From: Sinohyriopsis cumingii
Lineage: Eukaryota > Mollusca > Bivalvia > Unionida > Unionidae
DNA: 64,000 bases
Direction: 5' to 3'
Assembly (NCBI GenBank): GCA_028554795.2
Contig: CM068824.1
Coordinates: 161,584,130-161,648,129 of the forward strand
Shown here: in pieces, positions 29,091 through 42,146 of the stretch
How positions within the stretch are numbered: the first letter of the stretch is position 1
Layout: every line of letters starts with the position of its first letter
Made by a program: the position numbers and the translations under genes
The notes under the pieces: model-generated
Databases searched by the model: none
Told to the model about the DNA's origin: nothing
The model's input: the letters and a program-made list of their open reading frames with translations, nothing else

Positions 29091-30795
29091 GCTATTATGA
29101 ATATTTGTAATGTAGATAGCGGAGGTCATAAATCGCATTACAGATTTTAGGGACCACCAAATCTAGAGGCAGCCTTTTCTTCATCCGTCCACACATATCC
29201 TGTAATCATCGTAGTTTATCATCAATGCATCATAATTTGACGTAATTTTGTTTTCGACCTTTTGCATGACGTTAGTGTTATTCCGAATGTTTTGTCACTT
29301 TACTACAAGGTTTACTGAATTATGGCCTTGTATCTGACACGTTTCTATTCCAGGCGCGCAATTTCTCGTAAAAATTATGGTTCAGCAATAGTCATAACAA
29401 TTATATCTGTTGACACTTGAAAATAAAGCTTGTCATTTTTCCAAAAAGGAAACTTTTGAACCGTATGCTGAGGAATGGTCTTCGTCACTTAAATCGGTTT
29501 ATTCCTGAATATTTGAAAACAAACCACTACATGAACGCAACAAATATTTATCTGTACAGTGTTTATTAATGTTATTACAGGATTATTTTCTTCACACTGT
29601 TGGCATTTCTTCCACTGTTCCGAACAATAAAAACATCATATCAATAAAATATTGTTTCTTGTTTTTTGCGTGTTTGTTTTTCAATAAAAAATAATTTAAT
29701 TTGAACTACTACATATGTACGTACTTTTATTTCTCTGCTCTCAAGAATTTTAAAAACAAGATCATGGTATAAGAGAGTTCAACATTGTGACGGCAAGAAT
29801 CGTGATCAAAGTTAAAAAAAAGTTTTGTGTCATCACACAGCTGATAACCACATACATCTTGCAAATATATTACAGGTGTCACGTGAGTAACCGAGACTTT
29901 TTCTTCCACATGTTAATAACCATTTCGTAGAATTTAAAGATGAACTGGTTTTTAAGTTTCTCAATTTGCAACGTAAGAAGGCATACTCAAGATACCTTAA
30001 CACATATGATTCTGTTGTTATGAGATGTTTTATTATTCCTTAGGTTAATCAAAATTAATTCTACGACAAAATGTGCTTCTGTTTTTGTACTCCCATTCAT
30101 TATTGATGATAGAGTATTCGAGAATAATGTCTAGCTCCTTAGTCCTGAATGTTTTTAAAGAATGTTCCGTAATTTTCAGACCTGACGCGCTGAGTTGCTC
30201 AGGAGTTTCAAGACGGGTTTAACACTTCCTCTCCCCTGGAAAGCTAATATTATGTCGGTGTGATATGCTGTTTCAGTCACTTTCAGTTAAACATTGCAAA
30301 GATTGCATTCTAGTCTCTCTCGTTACTGATATTTTTTCTCATTAACCAACTGCGTCATAACAGCAAGAAAATAGTTATAGCTTATGGAATGGTGTTCACT
30401 TTCGTCATGGAATGTAAATACAAGAGGTTGGGGTGGTGTCAGGATTTCCTGCAAATGAAAGGAAACGGGTCGGAATAAAGTATGCTTTTCGCCATGTTCT
30501 TTTTCTTTATATTAAAGTCTATTCTCATGAGTTTAACCTTAATTCAAGAAAAGTTAGAAAAGGAAAAATGGACCTGAATCGAAAGAAAATACGCGAAAAT
30601 GTACGCAAGGAAGTTTATTCAATTGTTTTATTTAATTTCACGGTCACTTTTCAATTACCTAAAACATAATGTCTTGCGAATCGTATACAGAATAATAATT
30701 CTTTATCCACAGTTGGACTGGTCGACCGTATAACTTAAGATTTCCTGAGAGGCCCTGGGGTCTTGGGTGTCGGGATTATCTCAGGGTCCCCAGGC
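29091..30795. other. no gene seen
   Basis: No supported gene. Confidence 0.5.
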
Positions 30796-31470
30796 AGCGG
30801 ATCCTACTCTATGTATAATGTATGCACCATCACCACCAAGTAACCGCCTTTGCAATTTGGAGATGTGCTATTTAAATTTGGATAATATCCTTAATTTTAA
30901 CTACGATTGTAATGGGTTTAAATGTATTGGAACTACGATTGCAATTACACCGGTTTTAAAGGTATGGAAACTATGACTGTAATTACAGGGTCATGATAGA
31001 TATGGAAACTGCAGTTGTAATTACATAGGTATTAAATATTACATTACGATATTGAATCTAGAATTGTAATAAAATTGTATTAACGACGTTGAACCTAAAC
31101 TTTTAATTACATGGATATTAAAACTATGGATGCTGTTATTGTAATGGGTATTACAGATGTGGAAGCTACAACTGCATTAAAAATATGCAACTAATACTAT
31201 GACTTCATAATTTCAACGATGCCAACGCTTTCACAAAGGACTAGATCAAAGCATATCCGATTTATCAAAATAAACCACAAGAGGGCGTATTCTTTTCTTT
31301 CTTTCCCAGACTGTTATCTGGCAATTATCTATGTTGCTACAGCTTTCAGTGGATACAGCTTTGATAATGGCACCAAGTTTTGTATTTGGACAATACAAAT
31401 TAACGCTCTAGTAAGCAGCTGATCCGACTCTACATATAATGTCTGCACCCGACTCGCCACAACCCATGAG
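30796..31470. repeat. degenerate tandem repeat between direct repeats
   Basis: About 50-bp degenerate units (variants of AACTACGATTGTAATTACA) run from about 30897 to 31180. A direct repeat of about 45 bp, GCAGCKGATCC-ACTCTA..ATAATGT-TGCACC, flanks the block at 30796 and 31417. Confidence 0.6.
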
Positions 31471-33296
31471 ACACAGCGAATACGTTTTTTCCCATTTATA
31501 CCGTGGAGAATACTAAATTTTCCACTCCATCATTTCACTGACCCCATGTAAAAAAATAAACCACTAGTTAATGATTATCTACATAAACCAGCACGACAAC
31601 TTTCTCGTTTGTTTGACCTGGTTCTACGAAAGCATTCTACTCTCTATTAACTTGATCATTGACTTTTGCCAGACGTCCTGGTGTTATGATGGATGTGATT
31701 GCTTGGGCCGATGGCATGACACTATAATCTTGATTTGCCCCCAAAATAATATATTCTATATTTACAATATCAAAGCTCACTGTTTTTGTCGGAACATTTT
31801 GTTCTTCAAATCTACAGACTCCGTTTTTAAATTTGTCAACAGCATTTGATTACGCATATTTGCTTTAAAAAAAACAGAAAACAATTGGGTTCATCGAAGA
31901 CACATGAGAACTTCATAATTTCTTTAATTTTTATGTCATATTTTACTAATGTGTTGAAAGTAAACAACTGCGATTACGCGTTTTCCAGCTTTGCGCCATA
32001 GTCTGTTCAATATGGTGGTACAAGAAAGGCTGCAATAGTAACGGTAGTTGCAACAGCAGCAGCAGTGGCAGTAGTTTCACGTAATAATCCTCCCATTCTG
32101 TCCAGAAGAAATTACCACGATCATTCTCAATGGTAAATTGCAATTTGAGTTCAGGTTATTTGAACAATCTTAAAACATTTATATAGGATAAATGACTGAC
32201 ATAATCTGGACAAACGACGTTAATTAATAACCATATAACTATGTTAAGAAATCTTGACATGAAATTTGCCAAACAAAAATGATCATATTATCAATGGCTG
32301 GTTAATGGTGAGTGCCCAAACTGTGATTCAAAGGAATCGATATAAAATATTAGCACTGCTGCGTAAAGTCCATTTCTAAAAGATTTGCGGTATAGCTGAT
32401 AATCAGCGACAACAGTCGCGATTACTATTGGCTCAGTCTAGTTATGCCGAGCGAACACTTACACTTGGTTGTTTGTTTCAAAAAGTTTCTCAAAGCCAAA
32501 TTACATTTCTCTTAAGAGCTATCCTAAACTTTGTCTTATTTTAGCCTTCCTACTCTGACACTATCATACTCCTTCCCCCCCCCCCCGTGTAAAAAGACAG
32601 TAAAAGAAGGAAGTCGGCAGGGCAGATCTATAAATGTTTTAAAAAATCAATGATTCTTTTAATAGTAGAAGTTCTTACTGATGTTGTACTTGTTGTGATT
32701 GTTGTCATTATTTTCTGGAACATACGTACGACAAGTAAATTTTCGTCAGTTAAAATTACATCTGTTCAGTGGGTTGCTCTTATATCAACATAACATATTT
32801 TAGGCAAGAAAAAATAGCTTGGTCAATAAAATCATTTTTTATCGAATAAAATTTGTCAGGATCTTACATGTTCCCCTACATCATCACCTGACCAGGTGTA
32901 CGGGGCATTACCTTGAGATTATTTTCCATCCTGGTCTTTACTTGTGTTCCTTTGCTTAGACACAGACACACACACAGACACACACGCACACAGATACATA
33001 CTCTCACAAATAGTTTACAAAAAGAACACTAATTTACCATCCCTAATGGGCATTACGCTGCCTGTTTATTTGTTTGATGTGAAAGTAAAGAGAAAATAAT
33101 AAGCCCAACCAAACGTAGACAATCGGGTCCACTTTTTTCTTATACTCATCATTTCTGTTATTCACTTTTACAATATGTATTGTTTTCCCCAGCCTTCGTA
33201 TTAGTAAACATACTTTTTATAATAGGTTAGATTTTGGATTTTTATGCACAACGTGATCTGTATATAACACATTTTGTAAGCAAGATTAAAACTCCG
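31471..33296. other. no gene; short CA-type runs
   Basis: No supported gene. C-run at 32574-32586 and ACACAC-rich patch near 32960-32995. Confidence 0.5.
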
Positions 33297-33305
33297 ATAA
33301 GATCA

Positions 33306-33767
33306 TCAAATGTTTATTTCCCATAAAGGCATCCATTCCATAAATAATTTCCACAAATTTTCAGTAACAGAACAGTCATAGAATAAATGTTCAATGTGTT
33401 GTATTCCCTCCTTAAAGAAGGTGCATTTACCATTGTCACTTAATTTAATCCTTTTCAAACACTGGTGTGTGGCAGTATTTCTAAGTAGAAATTTAAAATT
33501 AAACCTAATCAGTTTTGTGTCTTTGGTACAAATGTTAGCCAAAACAAAAGATTGTCGATTAATTTTCACCAATTGCACAACTTAGCTGCCTGGACCATGT
33601 TTCATATTACCAACTGGTTTTTGTATCTTGGTTTTTATAGTATCTTTAGAAATAAATTTAATGTTTGCTCTTATCCTAAGGAGCATCGAGTATTACATAG
33701 AAAGAATTTCCATTTTCAACAAAACTCTTACTTTTTTTCTCACTTCACTGACATCGTTGAAATTTCT
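33306..33767 (-). pseudogene. L1-like ORF2 C-terminal end
   Basis: The frame 33306-33578 encodes a block resembling the C-terminal zinc-knuckle-like region of L1 ORF2 proteins: KFLLRN, then CTFF...IEHLFYDC...LW, a C-X-H-X-C pattern. It is separated from the rest of ORF2 by the inserted repeat at 33769-34761. Confidence 0.65.
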
Positions 33768-33768
33768 T

Positions 33769-34761
33769 ATATTACGTGTTTAGGCCGAATAAACAGTAAC
33801 AAAAGAAAGAGTGAAAACAACAAGCTTTGAAAAACTTAACAAATAATTTATTTCCCTGGAAAAAACACAATACAAAATGAAACAAGTAAGAACTTACGGT
33901 TTTAAGAATCAAATCCAAAAATAATCCAAGAATAATCCACGAATAAAATTTTAGAAGTCCTAATATTGAAATGTTCTGATGAATTCAAGTTTGATTCCCA
34001 ATGAAAATCCGAGATGGAAGGCGATGACGTATGATGTGTCCTGTACAGTGCTGTTGTCTACAGTTCCTTGTAGAAACACAAGAAATAACACTCCGGTGTA
34101 GGAAATCGGAATAAAAATTTTAAGAAATGTCTTTGTCCAAGAAGTATGTGTGAGTACTCAAATACTTATAGAGAAACGAATTAATGTTTTAGAATCCAAA
34201 TAATCTGAAGAAAAATAGCAGATAACTCGAAAATTGGCTACGACAGAAGAAAACTATTTGACATCTAGTGTTTTAAGCCAGACTGAGATTATTTCTCTAA
34301 AACAATGGTTATTAGAGTAAGTTTGAGATGCAGAATAGACACCCGTATGAGGTCACGTGATCATGTTTACATAATGTACTCTCAACCTGGCCCTGACAAA
34401 ACCCAATCATTTTACTCTAAGTATGAAATAAAAAAAGTTGTTTACTTCACTAAAACTATTTACAAGTCTAGGGTAACGTATCCAATACAGCCTCGACCTT
34501 ACCCTTATTATTCCCACAATAAAAATAATTAAAAAAGAACTTGTTCACGTGGCTGTTACTAATTTTGAATTAAGGTCAGGAACTAGGTCAGCTTTAGGTG
34601 TTTACAGTTAGAGTCAGGTCAAACAGATTTTCTGAAAAAATTTCCAAATCACGTAAAGAAGATTATTTTATAATAGCATATAATATAATACATTTTTTTT
34701 TAAATTGACAAACAAACAATAATATTAAAATAAATATAAATTAAATCAGATTAACGTAACA
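33769..34761 (-). repeat. dispersed LTR-like repeat, copy C (fullest)
   Basis: About 990 bp. Read on the minus strand it starts TGTTACGTTAATCTGATTTA and ends CCTAAACACGTAATA, so the ends pair as TGTTACG/CGTAA-A. It carries the shared splice donor CCGTAAGTTC (complement near 33894) and AATAAA. It lies inside the L1-like LINE. No target duplication was identified. Confidence 0.75.
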
Positions 34762-34764
34762 AAT

Positions 34765-36600
34765 AAGAGCAAATTACTGAATAAAATTAGTTTCTTTGTT
34801 AAATTTAGAATAACTTGAGAAAAGTATTCCTGAACAATCGATGGTTCATTTCTCCATTGAGATAAAGCATAAATAATATCACGTCAAGATAGATTTAATT
34901 GTTTTAGAGATTTCTTTTCAATTTTGATTTTTCTAAATGTATTAAAAGTACACCTCCAAATTTTCCAAATATTTTTTCGGAAACCAGGTTCCCCCCATCT
35001 TAGTTCAGTATATGGCACCTTATCCAAGAATGTTTTATATAATACATAAACGAGTGCTAATACCCCATATTTAAAGGAATCTTTAAGATTACTGTTTTAC
35101 CCGTTTTGGCCACCGCAAATAAACTTGAAAACTAATGTATTCAGTTCCTTTTTTATAATGGGTGGATGACTTGGTAGAACATCAAAAAGATGAATAAATT
35201 TTGGCAAAATCAAAGATTTAATCGAAGTAAATTTTCTAATAACGGACAATTTTTCTCCTCCACCAGCCGAGCAATTTCTTTCTTTCAACTTCGTCAAATA
35301 ATTGCATTCAACCATATATTCCAAATTCAAAGAGAATTCCACTCTCAGTAATCTTAAATTGTTTTTGATTTAAAAACACTGTAGAGCAGACCTGATGCCG
35401 AGGCAACGTCGTTAAAAATTGTTTTCAATGACAAAAAGAGAATCGTCTAATGATAAAAAGGGTGTCATCGGCATACTGGCCTAATTAGAACTCCATTTCA
35501 TTACAGAAAACGTCTATAATAATTGTGTTCATTTTTAATTCTATTGCAAGAGGTTTAATTCCTATTATAAATAAGTAGCATGCTAAAGGGTCTCTCTGGC
35601 AACAACCTCTCCCCAGTTTGAAACAAGGGGATAAAAATCCAGTATTAACGAAAAAACGTTTTGATTTGTTGCAGAATACTCTAAACCACTGACAAATAGA
35701 TTCCCAAAAATCAAAGGATTTCAGGACATTCTCCAGAAAATCCGATTCGACCGAGTCAAATGCTTTTTTGAAGTCTAGCAGTAAGAGAAGACCAGATTAA
35801 TTTTTCCCTCAAGATACAGCATCAAGTCAAACAAAGTTCTTGTGTTTTCACCAATGAATTTCCCTTTTATAAAACCATTTTGACTGCCACTGATAATAAA
35901 TGGGAGGAGTTCTTGGCCCTAGAAGCAACTGATATCGAAGCAATCTTGTAATCTACATTAAGTAGTGAAATGGGTCTCCAATTTTTAATGAATTTTCTGT
36001 CTTTATCATTCTTTGGAATGCAAGTAATGATTCCCTGAGACCGAAATTAAAAAAAAACAAAACCTTGCATCATATCCAGCATTTAAAGACCTAAAGTATA
36101 GCTGCCTAGATCTTTCTAAAATAATTTGTAGAATTCAACAGCAAATCCACTGGAATCGGAGCTAGTTTCATTCTTCATGCTTTTCAGTGCTCAACCAAAT
36201 TCCTCAAAAGTTAGCCTACCTTCACATGAGCATTTTTCAAAATCTAAAAGACTTTTTTATCATGATTTAAAAAGTGATTAGGAGTTATTGTCAATTATTG
36301 TGGTTTTGGATTTTTTGTTTAATTTTTCATAAGAATATTTCTAGTGATTTAGTATTTCCTTTTGACCTGTTACCCTTGTTCCATCTTCTATAATTACTCT
36401 GCTATTCTTTTGTCTATGTAATTTCCCTTTTCAAAGTTAGGGAACTATTTATACTTTTTCACCTGTCTTACACCACCTTTCTTTTGATCTTAACATTACA
36501 CCTTCTACCTCTTTGTTATCATTTCTTCTAAACCTGCCTGCTTTTTTCAGTTCTTTCACAGTAGTGGACTTATTATTTTGATTCATTTAAGTGTCGCCAG
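34765..36600 (-). pseudogene. L1-like reverse transcriptase region, broken
   Basis: Multiple minus-strand frames together cover RT: KAFDSVES (about 35730-35765), a GRG-type turn with a Y-L-F-I motif, the YADD catalytic box (about 35470) and the KSLILPK block (about 35210). Frames are broken repeatedly and a full protein cannot be made. Confidence 0.7.
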
Positions 36601-36659
36601 GTATATATTCTACTTTCAGGTTTGACAGCTCTCCATGGATTCACTAAGCTGATTCTTGA

Positions 36660-37260
36660 TGTCTTGGACTGCTGCTTGGGCCATGGAGTGTGTATCATAC
36701 AGTATATTATAAGAGTTAAGCTTCATGTCATGGACCTCTGCTTGGGCCATGGAGTGTGTATCATACAGTATATTATAAGAGTTAAGCTTCATGTCATGGA
36801 CCTCTGCTTGGGCCATGGAGTGTGTATCATACAGTATATTATAAGAGTTAAGCTTCATGTCATGGACCTCTGCTTGGGCCATGGAGTGTGTATCATACAG
36901 GATATTATAAGAGCTAAGCTTCATGTCCTGGACCTATGCTTGGGCCATGGAGTGTGTATCATACAGTATATTATAAGAGTTAAGCTTCATGTCATGGACC
37001 TCTGCTTGGGCCATGGAGTGTGTATCATACAGGATATTATAAGAGCTAAGCTTCATGTCCTGGACCTATGCTTGGGCCATGGAGTGTGTATCATACAGGA
37101 TAATGAGTCAGACTCCATGTCCTGGACCTCTGCTTGGGCCATGGAGTGTGTATCATACAGGATATTATAAGAGTCAGACTCCTTGTCCTGGACCTCTGCT
37201 TGGGCCATGGAGTGTGTATCATACAGGATATTATAAGAGTTAAGCTTCGTGTCCTGAACA
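36660..37260. repeat. 66-bp minisatellite, 9 copies, inside LINE endonuclease
   Basis: Unit of 66 bp (22 codons), with one unit of 63 bp. On the minus strand each unit keeps one frame and reads KLNSYNILYDTHSMAQAEV plus three residues. The first unit follows directly from the LINE endonuclease DWNV motif, so the repeat has grown from LINE coding sequence. Confidence 0.9.
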
Positions 37261-37690
37261 ACATTCCAGTCATCACAGAGAATAACAAAGGAATTGTCAA
37301 AATTTTTAATATCCTCTTTCAAATTCATAAAAAACCTCAGCATTATGATCGTATAGATTTACTAGCGTAAATCTCAGTCCATTAACTGATAAATCTAGAA
37401 GAAAACCCTGACCATCATGTCTGTTTCTATTAATGCATACTCAAAATTATTTCTAAACAAGATGGCAACACCTGTACTATTGGCAAATTTACGGCCAAAA
37501 TACACTAATAACCCATTCAGACTCACAGAAGTTGCCAGTCTCAGCTGTACTCTGTGTCTCCTGTGGACGTATCATGGATGCATTCTTTTGTTTTACCCAT
37601 CAGAAAATATCCCTTCTTTTAAAATTGGAATTATCTAGACCCCTTACATTCATTGATAACATGTTAATCTGGACATCCATTACTAGTTTT
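37261..37690 (-). pseudogene. L1-like endonuclease N-terminal part, broken
   Basis: The minus strand encodes an NVRGLDNS-like start, a VAILF block and FVILCDDWNV. These match the APE endonuclease layout of L1 elements. In-frame stops occur between blocks. One catalytic-loop glycine (usually GD) reads as D here. Confidence 0.65.
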
Positions 37691-40600
37691 GTTTTTGAGT
37701 TGAAGTTTCACAAAGCTTATATAACTAGGTATTACACAACCAATATCATAAAAAGAACTCACAATCACCTTGGGATGCACTCGTACACGTGCAATACGAC
37801 ATGTTTATAAAAGTGATTATTGTATTACAATGTCATGTATCACTAGGTACATATATAATGTTACCAATAATAAAGACACATGAGGTTTGTTCTACACTAG
37901 GGTGTGGGCATGCTTATAAACTTTTAACATCAATACAGTTTTTACAAAATACACAAAACGCCACTTTTGCTTATTCATTCATTTTCTTCCTTTATCAAAA
38001 GATTAAAAGCCATTATATACGAGTTCTCCGTCTGTCTGTTGGATATTTCTATGTAAGTATATAGGATAGTGAAACACAAGACAGACACATACATACATAC
38101 ATACATACATACATACATACATACATACATACATACATAACACATAAATACATATGACCAACACGAACATCTCACACTCATTCTTTTCAAGATTCAAAAC
38201 ACAATTATAACAAAATTCCAAATTAAGATGCATGATAATGTAAAATTTCTTACCGCTGTGTCCTTCTGTTAAAGCCACTTTTTCTAACTCAGAATACACA
38301 TAGGCGAGAATAAAAATTGTTCACACCTTTTTTTACAAAGTTTTCTCTTTCAGACTGTATCCAGATCCACTATGTAAAATTATTTCACTTCTGGGTTGGG
38401 ATTGATTGTTTTTTTTTTTTTATGTCATCAACGAGGTAAAATTTTGTATCTTTAACAGGCCTTTGCTTTGGCGTATAGACTGAAATTGTAATACCAATCA
38501 GATTCAAGTTTTGGATTGGTAGTTAATCGGTTTAAGAGTGGCATGTTTTAAGAGAGTGACGTCTTTCACTATTCTTACATTATAATTATTGTTAAAATCT
38601 CTTTTAGTCCTGGCGATATTGACCTTGGATTATGCGTTCCAATTACTGGTTTTGGGTCACCACTTTTCACAGGTATCCGATGTATTGCAAGAATGTCCAT
38701 CTCATCTGCTACATGGCCTGTTACATTGTTCACCATCTCTGCTAGTCCTACAATATAAGACATAGCACATGTTTGAGTGCTATGTCTTGCTATCCAAATA
38801 ATGGGCTTGTATTGCGTGTTCAGATGTCGTTGACATCGGAACGAGTAGTCAAAGTTTCAGGAATATCTCACACATTTGGCAGCATATATCAACCCCTCTT
38901 TCACTAATTTATGTGCAGTTAATATACTTACTGTGCTGTCTTCATCCTGGCGGAATGAAAATATGACACTAGCAAATGGACTGATTTTCATGTTCCGTTG
39001 ACATACATTTGAATTTGTTGCAATGCGACGGTAGTCGAGGTATGGCGTAGTATGTTTAAATAGTTTCATGTGGCGGATATGTTTCTTGAACGAAACGGAA
39101 CGTTGCTTTACAGTTCCAATAGGCATAATATATTTTTATTCGTTTCGTTAAATAATAATATTTCAACTTAAGCCAAATTCGGCATTCCAGGTTTTCAACG
39201 TTTTCCGGCCAACTGAAATGTAGGCCAACGAAACTTGAAAACAGGTCCATTTTGTGTGAGAATTTGAATCTATTAGAGAAAAGACATCAGGGTAAGTAAA
39301 ATCCCACAAACACATTATAACTTTACTTTGTAGGAAAGCGTCGTTATTGGTTGCCAGTTATGTGTGATATTTCTGAAAATTTGATTTTCGTTATACTGTT
39401 AGTCGGCATCAAAACACACTACACAGCGCCATTATGTAGAACAACAATATCGGGTGATGTGTCTTACGCTTTAGGACTATATCTCTGCAAACTTTGCTCT
39501 GACATTTTCATTCTGTGATTCAGTGAAGTTGAAAATTGTGTGGTTATTTTGTTTGTTAGTATTGCTCATTTTGGCTTGCAGTCTTCATGGTTTCCTTAGA
39601 GTGATTGACCGGTTATTTTCAAAACAAAGTTTTATTTTCACTTCTTTCGTTACATCTACTTTAAATTTATCGAACAGCTGGGATACTATATGTCAGATAC
39701 TAAGATACCTAACTCCTCTCTGGTCACCAACGAATTAATGGCAGTGGGTTTATAACTCATACAAGCAGTAACAACACTTTCGTCAAATATTTTCAGTTGA
39801 ACTGTGACTTGTTTACGACCCTAAATAAATGCCATATCTGCAATTGATATATATGATTAACGCCTTAGACTTGCCCTCTGACACATCCGTGTACACAAAT
39901 GTGTTGAACCGGTAGCTAAAGACGTAGATAAATAAATGAATCAGGAACCATCGGATATTGTTAGTGAGTTGGATCGAACCAGGTATGACGGGCCCTCAAA
40001 ACAATCTGATACACTCTGCATATCATATATTTTAGGACATGGCCTTCGGTGGCATAATGTACCACCCATGCCCGCATTACCCCGCCTCTTGGAGCTTTTC
40101 CTTTTACAAATTTCTATCAACATTTTGACGGCTTTTTTTCTTCGAACCGATTGCACAAAGGGAATTAGGGAAAAATGACACTTCGACAATGCTCGCAAAA
40201 GCTTGACATTGTTCAAGTTCTAAGATAAATTCGATATTAAATCAATACCCGTTAGAGATCCTTTATATATGATACAAATAAAGGCTGGGTATATAAATAG
40301 TTGCCGTCTACGTCAGTTGAATCGTGTTCTAAACTGGAAACATTAAGATATGATGAACATAAAGGTATTGTTTACGTAATTAGTATGCAGCGATACTATT
40401 ATTTAGAACTGGTTTAAATTTGGGGTCAGCTATCAACAAAAAGCAAAACGGCTTAACTTATCTTTTAGATAAATTAAGTGGCTTATAATAAGGACAGAGT
40501 ACAACTTCAAAGAGAAATTAATGTATGGGAGTAGATGTTAGTGTTATAGCGTCAATTTCATTCAGTTAGTTATAACTGCAGCACGTCGCAATTAGACATC

Positions 40601-41228
40601 ACTCCTCGGCAGTGCTATATTGGATCAAATCCTGCAGTGTTAAGTGATTGTCTAGTTTCAGCTAGGTAATGAATTCAAAACTTCCGGGTCTCGATGTACT
40701 TCAGCTAATATCAAGTGTCGATGTGAATTCGGGGAAAGTCCCGCTTATAAATAGGTTCAGTTTCACTTGTTTCGTATATATTCAGTCTATAGAAATATAG
40801 AAACGTACCTGTCATTAGTCCAATGATCAATTTTCCAATGAGGATTCAACGTCACTCTTCTAGGAATTATTTTTTCCTGGTGTGAAGGACTGGATTTACA
40901 TGAAACCTAGTAGAATTAAAACTTGTTAATATCATAGTTGTATACTTGTAAAAATATAAAACCGTGCTATGGATTGATCCAAGTAAAACACCAACACATG
41001 TGATAAAGACCGTTTTATGCATGAATGATACAGACACGCAATCATAGGTATATATCAGGTTAGAATGAATACCGTACGTTATCTATACTGGTTATTATTT
41101 TTTTGCTTACATAATGTATACTGTATATTTCTTGGTTTAAAGTCATTATCACTGTTGCACAAGAAAACTCAGTTCAATCTCAGCATCATATCTGTCACAA
41201 AAAATACAAAATATAAAATTCAGTTACA
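37691..41228. other. no firm gene; possible LINE ORF1 trace
   Basis: An (ACAT)n microsatellite is at 38085-38139. A minus-strand frame at 38575-38763 contains ADEMDILAIHR and KSGDPKPVI, which recalls the RRM region of L1-type ORF1 proteins; given the LINE next to it, an ORF1 trace is possible. Frames at 38857-39250 are not recognised. Nothing else is supported. Confidence 0.4.
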
Positions 41229-41245
41229 TTGTAAAATACTCTCTC

Positions 41246-41277
<32 letters not shown>

Positions 41278-41278
41278 A
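41229..41278. repeat. (CT)n microsatellite
   Basis: CT run of about 50 bases with one G. Confidence 0.95.
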
Positions 41279-41754
41279 TGGGTGGGAATATTGGTGAAAA
41301 TTTAATACATTGTTACTGGCGAGACTAATATTAACAATGGAAATAATATCAGTATTTAGAACTTTACCATTGCCAAATATGTGCAGTCAGACAATCCTTA
41401 TAGAGGCCCGAATCTAAAATTCAACTGGAGAATGGTAGGGAAGCTATTACGACTTTTTTCCCCATAAAGTTCTTAATCAGTATTAATTCCTTACTTTAAA
41501 CAATTTATATATTTGTTTTTATATATTACCTGATACCGACGATGGAGTAGAGAACAATTACACATTGTCACTGTGCTGAATAACTGAAATGTACATGCAT
41601 AACACTTTCCGATGAAGCATCAACTATGAAACATATTTCAGAAAAAAATAGGTCGATTAAAGCTATTGGTGTTAAGTTTATTTAGATTGAACTTACTTAT
41701 AACAATTGTTTGCTTTAGTAACGGCAACTTGCCAAAAATCTCTAGTGAGATCGT

Positions 41755-42139
41755 AGGTTAAGTCAGAGAGATTGAGATTGTATGGTGAGTTAGTGAGATC
41801 GTAGGTGAGCTGGAAAGTTGTGAGATTTTAAAGTGAGCTGGAGAGATCGTAGGTGAGCTGGAAAGCTGTGAGATTTTAAGGTGAGCTGGAGAGATCGTAG
41901 GTGAGCTGGAAAGTTGTGAGATTTTAAGGTGAGCTGGAGAGATCGTAGGTGAGCTGGAAAGTTGTGAGATTTTAAGGTGAGCTGGAGAGATCGTAGGTGA
42001 GCTGGAAAGTTGTGAGATTTTAAGGTGAGCTGGAGAGATCGTAGGTGAGCTGGGAAGTTGAGATTTTGAGGTGAGCTGGAGAGATCGTAGGTGAGCTTGA
42101 AAGTTGTGAGATTTTAAGGTGAGCTGGAGAGATCGTAGG
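41755..42139. repeat. 48-bp minisatellite, about 8 copies
   Basis: Unit begins GTGAGCTGGAGAGATCGTAG and continues with a second, diverged GTGAGCTGGAAAG half, so the unit itself is a duplication. It abuts the left edge of the gypsy relic. Confidence 0.9.
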
Positions 42140-42146
42140 GTTAACT

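Larger units (their letters stand above)
33297..37690 (-). mobile_element. decayed L1-like LINE, interrupted
   Basis: Read on the minus strand from about 37690 down. The order is endonuclease start (NVRGL-type motif, about 37660), DWNV endonuclease motif (about 37265), an internal 66-bp minisatellite (36660-37260), linker, RT with a KAFD motif (about 35760) and a YADD box (about 35470), the ITVIKS-like block (35097-35342) and a C-terminal cysteine/histidine block (33306-33578). The element is split by the dispersed repeat at 33769-34761. Many frame changes are present, so it is inactive. L1-like assignment follows from APE endonuclease plus YADD RT and the C-terminal Cys-His motif. Confidence 0.8.

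Noticed and set aside
36616-37343. Repeat proteins encoded by the 66-bp array on both strands
   Set aside because: They are frames through a minisatellite derived from LINE coding sequence.
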